Assembly (NCBI GenBank): GCA_025357355.1
Contig: JANXPK010000352.1
Span: 1 to 6,083, forward strand
Direction of reading: 5' to 3'
DNA from: Rhodobacterales bacterium
GTDB lineage: Bacteria; Pseudomonadota; Alphaproteobacteria; Rhodobacterales; Rhodobacteraceae
Length of the DNA: 6,083 bases
A model generated the notes under the pieces. It did not search any database, was not told the origin of the DNA, and was given only the letters and a program-made list of their open reading frames with translations. This document shows positions 1 to 5,604 of this stretch, one piece after another (positions within the stretch are counted from its first letter, which is position 1; each line of letters opens with the position of its first letter). Position numbers and translations under genes: made by a program.

Positions 1-489
1 CCCGACCACAACCTCGATCGCATCGGCACGGCGCAGGTCGTCGGGGTTCATGCCGTAACGCGAGGGAAGGTATTGATAGACTAGGGTTTTGCTATGCCCG
101 CGCTCTTCCTCGGTCATGCCGCCGTCGCCGGTGGTGGTGGACGTGCCAGCGGCCGAAGCCCCGCGCCCGAGGGCCTCTTTGGCAGGCCCCGACAGCGCGC
201 CGAAGGACATTCCTGCAACGGTCACGGGGATGTCCAGATGAATAGGCTTTTTGGCGTGGCGGGTGCCAAGCCAGACATCGGTCGCGCATTTCTCGCGGTA
301 GCCTTCCAGGGGATAGCGGCTGATCGAGGCACCGAGGAACAGCAGGTCGTCGAAATGTGGCAGGCGGCGCTTGGAGCCGCCACCACGGATGTCATAGATG
401 CCGGTCGCTGCGGCGCGGCGGATTTCGGCGTTGACATCATTCGAGAACGTCCACGACATCTTCGGCGGGGTATGGGGAAATTCGGTCAT
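1..489 (-). CDS. glxD: FMN-binding glutamate synthase-family subunit (GlxD / MgsC type), partial
   Basis: This is the N-terminal 163 residues of a glutamate synthase-type FMN domain; the gene leaves the window on the left with no stop. The reading frame is open from ATG at 489 down to base 1. Visible family landmarks are the block GMSFGALSGPAKEALGRGA (residues 93-111), the TGDGG turn (120-124) and YLPSRYG (140-146). All are typical of the TIM-barrel that binds FMN and aminates the keto-acid or imine intermediate. Family members are about 440 residues, so roughly 280 are missing. It is the third gene of the glxBCD operon, starting 7 bases after the glxC stop, with a GAGGA ribosome site overlapping that stop. 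In methylotrophs the homologue MgsC is the catalytic subunit of N-methylglutamate synthase (glutamate + methylamine to N-methylglutamate + ammonia). The family is certain; whether the substrate is methylamine or ammonia cannot be told from this fragment. Confidence 0.93.
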   Translation of the reverse strand, partial: MTEFPHTPPKMSWTFSNDVNAEIRRAAATGIYDIRGGGSKRRLPHFDDLLFLGASISRYPLEGYREKCATDVWLGTRHAKKPIHLDIPVTVAGMSFGALSGPAKEALGRGASAAGTSTTTGDGGMTEEERGHSKTLVYQYLPSRYGMNPDDLRRADAIEVVVG

Positions 490-496
490 CAGGTCC

Positions 497-1186
497 TCAA
501 TAAGCCGCGGCGTTATCGACGTTGAACGTATAGAGTTTGCGGGCAGAGCCGTAGCGTTTGAACTCGGATGGCTTGGCTTTGCCCTCGGCCTCGCCGCGCT
601 TCAAAAGGTCGGTCAGAAGGGCGATGTGTTCGGGGCGCAGCTCTTTTTCAACGCAGTCCGCACCAAGCGACTTGACCGAGCCGCGCACGAACAGGCGCGC
701 CTCGTACAGCGAGTCGCCCAGCGCGTCCCCAGCATCGCCCAGGACGACCATGTTGCCGGTCTGCGCCATGAAACACGACATGTGGCCGATATTGCCATGC
801 ACCACGATGTCGATACCCTTCATCGAGATGCCACAGCGCGACGAGGCATTGCCCTTGATCACCAAAAGCCCGCCACGCCCGGTCGCCCCGGCATATTGGC
901 TGGCATCGCCGTCCACGATCACCGTGCCCGACATCATGTTTTCGGCCACCCCCGGCCCGGCGGAGCCTTTGACGCGGATTGTCGCCAGCTTGTTCATCCC
1001 GGCGCAATAATATCCGGTCGAGCCGCGCACGGTGATGTCCACCGGGGCGTCGACCCCGGCGGCGATGGCATGGGCGCCCTTGGGATTGACGATCTCCCAC
1101 GCGGTTTGGTTGGTCTGGCCCTTCAGGCCATGCAGCGTCGCGTTCAGGGCGCGCAAGCCCATGGCTTCAAGGTCGAAGGTCTGCAT
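497..1186 (-). CDS. glxC: GXGXG-domain glutamate synthase subunit (GlxC / MgsB type)
   Basis: This 229-residue protein corresponds to the C-terminal beta-helix (GXGXG or alpha subunit C-terminal) domain of glutamate synthase, here a free-standing subunit. Residues about 50-176 show the repeating short beta-turn pattern with regularly spaced glycines: VRGSTG (53-58), VKGSAGPG (72-79), VDGD (91-94), IKGNAS (110-115), VHGNIG (129-134), VLGDAG (148-153) and VRGS (167-170). In glutamate synthase this domain is structural and connects the glutaminase and FMN sites. The tail after residue 180 is charged and probably helical. It starts three bases after the glxB stop (1190) and is followed seven bases later by glxD, so the three are clearly co-transcribed. 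The ribosome site lies within the end of glxB and is modest (GGGAAC), consistent with translational coupling. The length matches the MgsB/GlxC family. Confidence 0.93.
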   Translation of the reverse strand: MQTFDLEAMGLRALNATLHGLKGQTNQTAWEIVNPKGAHAIAAGVDAPVDITVRGSTGYYCAGMNKLATIRVKGSAGPGVAENMMSGTVIVDGDASQYAGATGRGGLLVIKGNASSRCGISMKGIDIVVHGNIGHMSCFMAQTGNMVVLGDAGDALGDSLYEARLFVRGSVKSLGADCVEKELRPEHIALLTDLLKRGEAEGKAKPSEFKRYGSARKLYTFNVDNAAAY

Positions 1187-1189
1187 CGG

Positions 1190-2086
1190 TCAGCGTTCCC
1201 AGAAATAGACAGTGGCGGGCTCGGGCTCCCAGATGCGGGCGGTCTCGATGCCGGGCAGGCCGACCATGGCGCGGTATTCGCTGCCAAAGGCCACGTATTG
1301 GTCGGTTTCGGCCATGACGGCGGGCTTGCAGGCGATGGGGTCGCGCACCACGCCAAAGCCGTTGCGGGTGCCGACGACGAAAGTGAAAAAGCCGTCCAGA
1401 TCGGTCAGCGTCGCCCCCATCGCGTTGCCGAGGGTCGAGCCCTCGTTCAGCTTGTGGCTGATGAAGGCGGCGGCGACCTCGGTGTCGTTCTCGGTCTCGA
1501 AGGTCATGCCGGCGCGTTTCAGGTCACGGCGCACCGAATTGTGATTGCTGAGCGAGCCGTTGTGGACAAGGCACTGGTCCGACCCGGTCGAGAACGGATG
1601 CGCGCCCATGGTGGTGACGGCAGATTCGGTGGCCATGCGGGTGTGGCCGATGCCGTGCGTGCCGTGCATCTTGGCCAGACCAAAGCGGGCGGCGACGTCA
1701 CGGGGCAGGCCAACTTCCTTGAAGATCTCGATGCTTTCCCCAGCACTCATCACCTTGAGCCCGGGCCTCAGATGGGCCAGCGCCGAGCGAGCGGCGTCAA
1801 GCTGGTCCAGCGGCACCTCAAGCACGGCATGGGTGTCTTTTTCCAGCATCAGAACCGGCGGGCCGATGGCATTTTTGAGATCCTCGTCGAGGTCCTTGAA
1901 ATCATGGGTCGGATTGGTCGACTGCACCGTGATCTTGGCCCGGCCTTCGCCTGCGCCGGAATAGATGGCGATGCCCGCCGAGTCGGGGCCGCGGTCGGTC
2001 ATGGTGATCAGCATATCGGTCAAAAGCTGGCCCAGATGCGGTTCCAGCGCTTTGTCCTTCAAGAACAGTCCAACGATGCCACACAT
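1190..2086 (-). CDS. glxB: Class II glutamine amidotransferase subunit (GlxB / MgsA type)
   Basis: This 298-residue stand-alone N-terminal-nucleophile glutaminase releases ammonia from glutamine for the partner FMN subunit. It begins MCGIVGLF, so after removal of Met the catalytic Cys2 becomes the N-terminus. That fixes the start at 2086, although the frame stays open further upstream to 2185. An AAGGAG ribosome site at 2099-2094, seven bases before the ATG, agrees. Other class II motifs seen are RGPDSAG (32-38), GHTRMATES (147-155, arginine binding glutamine), HNGSLSN (175-181, oxyanion-hole Asn-Gly) and NDTEV (200-204, glutamine-binding Asp). The insert at about 60-140 is typical of the GlxB/MgsA group compared with PurF. 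It is the first gene of glxBCD, with its own promoter just upstream. In the N-methylglutamate pathway this subunit is MgsA. The catalytic residues appear intact, so it should be an active glutaminase. Confidence 0.94.
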   Translation of the reverse strand: MCGIVGLFLKDKALEPHLGQLLTDMLITMTDRGPDSAGIAIYSGAGEGRAKITVQSTNPTHDFKDLDEDLKNAIGPPVLMLEKDTHAVLEVPLDQLDAARSALAHLRPGLKVMSAGESIEIFKEVGLPRDVAARFGLAKMHGTHGIGHTRMATESAVTTMGAHPFSTGSDQCLVHNGSLSNHNSVRRDLKRAGMTFETENDTEVAAAFISHKLNEGSTLGNAMGATLTDLDGFFTFVVGTRNGFGVVRDPIACKPAVMAETDQYVAFGSEYRAMVGLPGIETARIWEPEPATVYFWER

Positions 2087-2093
2087 GGATTCG

Positions 2094-2099
2094 CTCCTT
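2094..2099 (-). promoter_or_regulatory. Ribosome binding site deciding the glxB start
   Basis: AAGGAG read on the minus strand, seven bases before the ATG at 2086. It rules out the longer frame starting at 2185 and places Cys at position 2, as a class II amidotransferase requires. Confidence 0.85.
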
Positions 2100-2114
2100 G
2101 CATTAATTCTGCTC

Positions 2115-2143
2115 AGGCTAGCACCGAAAAAATCAGCGTTCAA
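2115..2143 (-). promoter_or_regulatory. Sigma70-like promoter of glxBCD
   Basis: On the minus strand, TTGAAC (2143-2138) and TAGCCT (2120-2115) are separated by exactly 17 bases, a good match to the housekeeping promoters of Alphaproteobacteria. Transcription would begin near 2108, giving a leader of about 20 bases with the AAGGAG site. An A/T-rich stretch just upstream (about 2144-2162, including a run of six T on the plus strand) could act as an UP element. This is seen by eye only; no transcript data are available. Confidence 0.55.
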
Positions 2144-2194
2144 CTGTGAAGAAACTTTTTTAACCCGAGGGGAAGGATTCTGCATTGGGGGTCA

Positions 2195-2215
2195 GACATT
2201 GCTTGACAGAATGTC
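2195..2215. promoter_or_regulatory. GACA/TGTC dyad over a TTGACA box: candidate operator and -35 element
   Basis: GACATT (2195-2200) and AATGTC (2210-2215) form an inverted repeat with a nine-base spacer. A tighter dyad, GACA-GAA-TGTC (2205-2215), shares the right arm. The perfect box TTGACA (2203-2208) lies inside, on the plus strand. Downstream of it no good -10 hexamer is present at 16-18 bases (TTTCCC at 17), so this could be a weak or activator-dependent promoter for the 2304-4585 operon. The dyad sits about 50 bases upstream of the glxB -35, so one regulator could serve both directions. The XRE-cupin protein encoded at 5595-6083 is an obvious candidate, but that link is inference. Confidence 0.35.
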
Positions 2216-2292
2216 GCAGGACCTGTTTCCCTACAGAAAACAAAATTGCCGGAAAGAAAAGGGCGGATGGCCAGCCTGACCGGGAAAGGCCT

Positions 2293-2299
2293 AAGGAGG
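2293..2299 (+). promoter_or_regulatory. Strong ribosome binding site for the first small membrane protein gene
   Basis: AAGGAGG, nearly the full anti-16S complement, four bases before the ATG at 2304. It supports real translation of the small gene that opens the permease operon. Confidence 0.8.
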
Positions 2300-2303
2300 G
2301 ACT

Positions 2304-2591
2304 ATGTCGGACCTTGATCAAAGGATCTCGGCCATGCACCGCAGCGATGTGCGCATCGCATGGGGCTTTGTGCTTGGCCTGTGGCTGGCGGTGATTTTCG
2401 TGGCATTGGCAACCTGGAACCTGGCGCCGAACGGACCGGCGCGGGTGCTGTTGCTGATTGGCGGCGCGATCATCCTGTTGTTCAACACGGCGGCCATCAT
2501 GGCAATGCTGAAGCATTACCGCGAAGACCGCGATTTCATGTACGGGCTGGACATCAAGTTTCTTGATGCGGCCCGTGCGGCACGGCGGTGA
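2304..2591 (+). CDS. Small two-TM membrane protein, first gene of permease operon (unknown function)
   Basis: This 95-residue protein is not recognised as a named family. Two hydrophobic segments are visible: about residues 20-40 (GFVLGLWLAVIFVALATW) and 47-69 (ARVLLLIGGAIILLFNTAAI), joined by a very short turn (NLAPNGPA). By the positive-inside rule it is an inner-membrane hairpin with both ends in the cytoplasm. The N-terminus is short and charged (MSDLDQRIS), and the C-terminal tail KHYREDRDFMY...DAARAARR is strongly charged. It has the best ribosome site in the window. Its TGA overlaps the ATG of the next gene by one base (TGATG), a classic sign of translational coupling. Its position at the head of an operon ending in an APC permease suggests an accessory or assembly partner of that transporter, analogous in layout (not in sequence) to small subunits of SSS or TRAP carriers. 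The gene call is firm; the function is unknown. Confidence 0.85.
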   Translation: MSDLDQRISAMHRSDVRIAWGFVLGLWLAVIFVALATWNLAPNGPARVLLLIGGAIILLFNTAAIMAMLKHYREDRDFMYGLDIKFLDAARAARR

Positions 2592-2983
2592 TGGCAATGG
2601 CCAAATACACCGCCCCCATTCAAAGCAAGGCGAGCCAGTTCATCGACGTCATCGTCATTCTGGTTCTGACCATCGTCACCCTGTACCTGCCATCGTGGCT
2701 CAAACTGGCCGGGTCCAGTGTCGTGCACAAGACGGTCGACAACCCGACCTGGGACAGCCTGGGCCAGAACGCGACCATGGTCGCCAAGTGGAACCAGCTT
2801 GGCTATGCCGATGCCGCCTCGGCCGCCGATACCATCACGGCGCGCTTTGACTACAGCTTCACCGCCATCAACCTGATCGCGATGATCGTGGTGATCGTGG
2901 GCTACTACGTGATCATCCTGCGTTATTCGGAAACCGAATATCGCGACGTGATCGCCGAAAAGTTCGACGGCAAGGAGAAATAG
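2591..2983 (+). CDS. Small membrane protein with extracytoplasmic loop (unknown function)
   Basis: This 130-residue protein (counting from ATG 2591) belongs to no family recognised here. It has a short N-terminus, a first membrane segment at about 18-38 (FIDVIVILVLTIVTLYL), a polar loop of about 50 residues (41-90, containing NPTWDSLGQNATMVAKWNQL), a second membrane segment at 91-110, and a charged C-terminal tail (RYSETEYRDVIAEKFDGKEK). The predicted topology has both ends in the cytoplasm and the loop in the periplasm. The start is uncertain by a codon or two (GTG 2588, ATG 2591 or ATG 2597). ATG 2591 is preferred because it overlaps the upstream stop. No strong ribosome site precedes it, which fits coupling to the gene before. 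It lies inside the permease operon, so the periplasmic loop could contact substrate or the carrier; this is inference. Confidence 0.83.
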   Translation: MAMAKYTAPIQSKASQFIDVIVILVLTIVTLYLPSWLKLAGSSVVHKTVDNPTWDSLGQNATMVAKWNQLGYADAASAADTITARFDYSFTAINLIAMIVVIVGYYVIILRYSETEYRDVIAEKFDGKEK

Positions 2984-2985
2984 CC

Positions 2986-3159
2986 ATGGATGTGTGGAAT
3001 TACGCAGAATATGGCGCCTGGGCGCTGTCGGCGGTGTTTGCCGTTCTCATCATTCTGGACTGGATCAAGACCGACCAGACCTATTCGGAAGAGGTTCTGA
3101 CGTCGTCCCGCGAGGGCGAGTTGGAAGCCATGACCGAAGAACAACACAGGGGGACGTGA
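2986..3159 (+). CDS. 57-residue single-TM small protein (unknown function)
   Basis: This small gene encodes an N-terminal, largely hydrophobic segment (about residues 9-26, GAWALSAVFAVLIILDW) followed by a hydrophilic, acidic tail rich in Glu, Ser and Thr and ending EEQHRGT. The single membrane segment followed by IKTD suggests the tail is cytoplasmic. Evidence that it is real: an AAGGAG ribosome site (2972-2977) eight bases before ATG 2986, placement only two bases after the preceding stop, and a stop one base before the permease ATG. The frame fills the otherwise unexplained 177-base gap between two genes of the operon. Single-TM peptides of this size often act as regulators or stabilisers of transporters. 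No homologue is recognised and the role is inferred only from position. Confidence 0.78.
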   Translation: MDVWNYAEYGAWALSAVFAVLIILDWIKTDQTYSEEVLTSSREGELEAMTEEQHRGT

Positions 3160-3160
3160 C

Positions 3161-4585
3161 ATGGCGGACTTTGACATCACCTCGAAAGAGCGTGACGGCA
3201 TGGGGCCGCATGGCACCAATGTCGGCCTGCTCAGGGTGCTGGGCCCGGCCCATGTCTGGGCGCTGGGCGTGGGCATCGTGCTGGTGGGCGAATACATGGG
3301 CTGGAACTTTGGCGTGGCCAAGGGTGGGGCCTATGCCGCGCTGATCGCCTGCTGGTTTGCGGGCATCCTTTATACCTGCGTTGCCATGATCGACAGTGAG
3401 GTCACCTCGACCGTCGCAGCGGCGGGCGGGCAGTATACCCAGGCCAAGCACATCATCGGCCCCCTGATGGCGTTCAACGTCGGCCTCTATCTGGTCTTCG
3501 CCTATACCATGCTGGAGGCTGGCAACGCCTGGACCGTCGGCTATCTGGTGCAGACGGTGGCGGGCATGGCGGGCCACAGCGGGCTCAGCGACAAGCCGTT
3601 CATCGTGCTGTCGATCCTGTTTCTGGCTTGGCTCAACTATCGCGGCGTGCTGGCGACGCTGACCTTCAACCTGGTGATCACCGCCGTGGCCTTTATCTCC
3701 ATCGTGATCCTGTTTGCGATGACGGTGGGCAATCATGGCGAGTTCAGCCTGCAACATGCCGATCTGATGAGCGGTCAGGCCGCCCTGCCCTACGGCTGGC
3801 TGGGTGTGCTGGCGGCAATGCATTTCGGGCTTTGGTACTATCTCGGGATCGAAGGCACCACGCAGGCTGCCGAAGAGGTCCGCTCGCCCGCCCGCGCGCT
3901 GCCCTTCGGCACGCTGGCCGGGATCATGACGCTGATCATTGCCGCGACGCTGACCTGGTGGGTCTGCGTCGGGCTGATGCCGTGGGAATACCTTGGCATC
4001 TCGGGCGTGCCCCTGTTCGATGCGGCGCGGATGTCGGGGTCGCAGTTCCTGGTGGTTCTCTTGGGCATCGGCACCCTCTTTGCGACGCTCGCATCGGCCA
4101 ACGGCTGCATCAACGACGCCTCGCGGGCCTGGTTTGCCATGGGGCGCGACCGCTATCTGCCCGGCTGGTTCGGGGCTGTGCATCCGACCTACCGCACGCC
4201 CTACCGCTCGATCATCTTTCTGGTGCCGATCGCCTGCCTCTTTGCCACGCAATTGCCGCTGGACCAGCTGGTGACGTTTTCGATCCTGTCGGGCCTTTTG
4301 GAATACACCTTCATGCCGCTGAACATGATCCTGTTCCGCCGCAAATGGCCGCTGGACACCATCAAACGCGGCTATGAGCATCCGTTCCACCCGCTGCCCG
4401 CGTTGGTTCTGCTGGCGTTGTGTGCGGTGACGTTCTTTGCGGTGTTCCTCGGTTACGGCACACAACTGGTGGCGATGATCGTGTTCTACATCGTGGTATC
4501 GCTGTGGTTCCACTTCTGGCGCTACCGCTTTGTCAACCGGGGCGCGCAGTTCACCATGCCCTGGCCGCGGCCCAAGGGGTATTGA
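3161..4585 (+). CDS. APC-superfamily amino acid/amine permease (ethanolamine-permease-like)
   Basis: This 474-residue inner-membrane carrier has about twelve hydrophobic segments (roughly 30-50, 57-76, 100-120, 124-140, 147-187 as two, 210-232, 247-271, 294-312, 350-368, 372-392, 411-430 and 434-453). The first segment carries the substrate-loop motif GVGIVLVGEYMGWNFG (36-51), typical of the APC family and especially its ethanolamine-permease branch. After TM6 comes the family signature GIEGTTQAAEEVRSPARALP (229-248). The block ASANGCINDASRAWFAMGRD (311-330) with YLPGWF and VHPTYRTPYRS is the conserved TM8-TM9 region of that branch. Length and topology are normal. It starts one base after the preceding small gene, with a purine-rich site AGGGGGA at 3148-3154, and is followed by a terminator hairpin. 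Beside glxBCD, an amine (methylamine, ethanolamine) or glutamylated amine is a plausible substrate. The family is sure; the substrate is not. Confidence 0.92.
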   Translation: MADFDITSKERDGMGPHGTNVGLLRVLGPAHVWALGVGIVLVGEYMGWNFGVAKGGAYAALIACWFAGILYTCVAMIDSEVTSTVAAAGGQYTQAKHIIGPLMAFNVGLYLVFAYTMLEAGNAWTVGYLVQTVAGMAGHSGLSDKPFIVLSILFLAWLNYRGVLATLTFNLVITAVAFISIVILFAMTVGNHGEFSLQHADLMSGQAALPYGWLGVLAAMHFGLWYYLGIEGTTQAAEEVRSPARALPFGTLAGIMTLIIAATLTWWVCVGLMPWEYLGISGVPLFDAARMSGSQFLVVLLGIGTLFATLASANGCINDASRAWFAMGRDRYLPGWFGAVHPTYRTPYRSIIFLVPIACLFATQLPLDQLVTFSILSGLLEYTFMPLNMILFRRKWPLDTIKRGYEHPFHPLPALVLLALCAVTFFAVFLGYGTQLVAMIVFYIVVSLWFHFWRYRFVNRGAQFTMPWPRPKGY

Positions 4586-4603
4586 GGGCTTGTAACCTAT
4601 TGC

Positions 4604-4628
4604 ATGGCCCGCCAGACTGGCGGGCCAT
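4604..4628 (+). terminator. Rho-independent-like terminator after the permease gene
   Basis: A perfect 11-bp stem (ATGGCCCGCCA / TGGCGGGCCAT, arms 4604-4614 and 4618-4628) with a three-base loop GAC lies 19 bases after the permease stop. The following T tract is short (TTT with the last base of the stem), so termination may be incomplete and some read-through into the 4653 gene is possible. Confidence 0.7.
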
Positions 4629-4637
4629 TTGCATCTG

Positions 4638-4643
4638 AAAAGG
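4638..4643 (+). promoter_or_regulatory. Ribosome binding site selecting GTG 4653
   Basis: AAAAGG lies nine bases before GTG 4653. The alternative TTG start at 4629 has no Shine-Dalgarno site because it abuts the terminator stem, so the later start is preferred. Confidence 0.5.
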
Positions 4644-4652
4644 CTCTATCGC

Positions 4653-5336
4653 GTGCAGTTCATGCTGACGCTTCTTCTGGCTGGGCTGGCCGCCGGTTTT
4701 GTCTGGCTGATCCCGCAGAACCTGGCCGCCGGTCGCGCGCGGCGCGCGGCGCGGGCTGCGTATTTCGCCGAGGTTGCGGGCCTTCTGGACCAGCCCTTCG
4801 TCAAGGTGCAGCCGACCGGATTTGCCCGGCTCGCGGGCCAGCGCGCGGGCCTGCGGTTCGATCTGCAGGCGCTGCCCGACACGCTGACCTTTCGCAAGCT
4901 GCCCGCGCTGTGGGTGTTGATCACTTTGACCGAACGGATAGAGGTCGGAACCGAGTTGCACATCATGGCCCGCCCGACCGAGGCCGAGACCTTTTCGCAT
5001 TACGGGCTGATGCCGCAATCGGTGGCGCTGCCGCCGGGCTTTCCCGGCGATTGCGGGCTGCGTTGCGAAGATGCGTTGCTGCTGCCGCCGCGCGAGGTGA
5101 TTGCGTCGCTGGCCGGGTGGTTCAACGATCCACGGGTCAAGGAGGTGGTGATTGCCCCCCACGGCCTGCGGCTGGTTCTGTTGGCCGAGGAGGCCGAGCG
5201 CGGCGGTTATCTGCTGTTCCGCGATGCCGAGATGGGGCGACGACCGCTTGCGGCAGGGCGGGTGTTGCCACACCTTGCGGCGCTGGCTTTGTTGCGCGAC
5301 GATCTGGCTGCGGTGAAGGAGACGGCGAATGGCTGA
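4653..5336 (+). CDS. Membrane-anchored protein of unknown function
   Basis: The protein is 227 residues from GTG 4653 (235 if TTG 4629 were used). The N-terminus QFMLTLLLAGLAAGFVWLIP (2-21) is a signal-anchor or signal peptide. It is followed by an Arg/Ala-rich stretch (AAGRARRAARAAYF) and then a soluble domain without further membrane segments. Two cysteines in GDCGLRCED (134 and 138, CX3C) could form a disulfide if the domain is periplasmic. However, the positively charged stretch directly after the hydrophobic segment may instead place the domain in the cytoplasm, so topology is open. No known family is recognised. The gene overlaps the next one by eight bases, so the two are co-translated and probably act together. 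It is separated from the permease operon by a terminator hairpin and may have no connection with amine metabolism. Confidence 0.82.
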   Translation: MQFMLTLLLAGLAAGFVWLIPQNLAAGRARRAARAAYFAEVAGLLDQPFVKVQPTGFARLAGQRAGLRFDLQALPDTLTFRKLPALWVLITLTERIEVGTELHIMARPTEAETFSHYGLMPQSVALPPGFPGDCGLRCEDALLLPPREVIASLAGWFNDPRVKEVVIAPHGLRLVLLAEEAERGGYLLFRDAEMGRRPLAAGRVLPHLAALALLRDDLAAVKETANG

Positions 5337-5604
5337 GGTAACCCCGATCAACCCCTATGTCGTGCTGGCGTCGGCCATCGTGCTGCCGGGCTCCGGTCAG
5401 GTCTGGAACCGCCTGCCGTTTCGCGGCCTGACCTTCCTGTTCTTCATGGTGCTCTTGGGCGCCTTTACCTGGCTGACCGCCAAACCCGAAGTCTCGATGG
5501 TCGGCAAGCTGGCGGGGGGACTGTTCGTCTATGCCATCTCGATCTTTGACGCCTACAAGACCGCACGGGTCCGTCATGCGGTCTGGTTCCACCGTCAGCC
5601 CTGA
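5329..5604 (+). CDS. Small PGxGQ-motif multi-pass membrane protein
   Basis: This 91-residue protein is mostly hydrophobic. Segments are seen at about 9-20, 34-50 and 58-73. The first ends in PGSGQVWNRLPFRG (20-33), and the last is followed by SIFDAYKTAR (71-80). This lPGxGQ...G...isiyDAy..A layout is shared by many short bacterial membrane proteins related in pattern to TM2/DUF5683-like families, whose function is generally unknown; the assignment here is by motif impression only. The start is supported by AAGGAG (5316-5321), seven bases before ATG 5329, inside the end of the preceding gene (eight-base overlap). Its 3' end overlaps the stop of the convergent XRE-cupin gene by ten bases, leaving no room for an intergenic terminator. 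Confidence 0.84.
   Translation: MAEVTPINPYVVLASAIVLPGSGQVWNRLPFRGLTFLFFMVLLGAFTWLTAKPEVSMVGKLAGGLFVYAISIFDAYKTARVRHAVWFHRQP

Noticed and set aside
398..2149. A 583-codon open frame on the plus strand opposite glxB and glxC.
   Set aside because: It is the antisense shadow of two genes with full family motifs. Its translation is rich in His, Arg and Gly without any domain pattern, as expected from the complement of GC-rich codons.
2087..2185. N-terminal extension of glxB starting at 2185.
   Set aside because: The catalytic Cys must follow the initiator Met, and a strong ribosome site lies just before ATG 2086. The extension also covers the promoter.
2087..2303. Sigma54 (-24/-12) promoter in the divergent region.
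   Set aside because: Both strands were scanned for GG-N10-GC in a TGGC/TTGC context. The nearest case on the minus strand has the wrong spacing (11), so it is not supported.
2160..2597. A 145-codon minus-strand frame across the divergent region and the first small gene.
   Set aside because: It has no ribosome site, a charged low-complexity product, and runs antisense to a small gene with a near-perfect Shine-Dalgarno site.
3065..4513. A 482-codon open frame on the minus strand opposite the permease.
   Set aside because: The product is a low-complexity run of His, Arg, Gln and Asp, the mirror of hydrophobic membrane codons. The plus strand carries a motif-complete APC permease.
4729..4760. 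Alternating GC-rich tract resembling a repeat.
   Set aside because: It encodes the Arg/Ala-rich stretch after the signal anchor in frame. It is explained by codon bias and is not a distinct repeat element.
4551..5351. A 266-codon minus-strand frame and a 245-codon plus-strand frame (4604-5341) over the membrane-anchored gene.
   Set aside because: Neither has a ribosome site or coherent domain. The frame 4653-5336 has a signal-anchor, a ribosome site and coupling to the next gene, so it is preferred.
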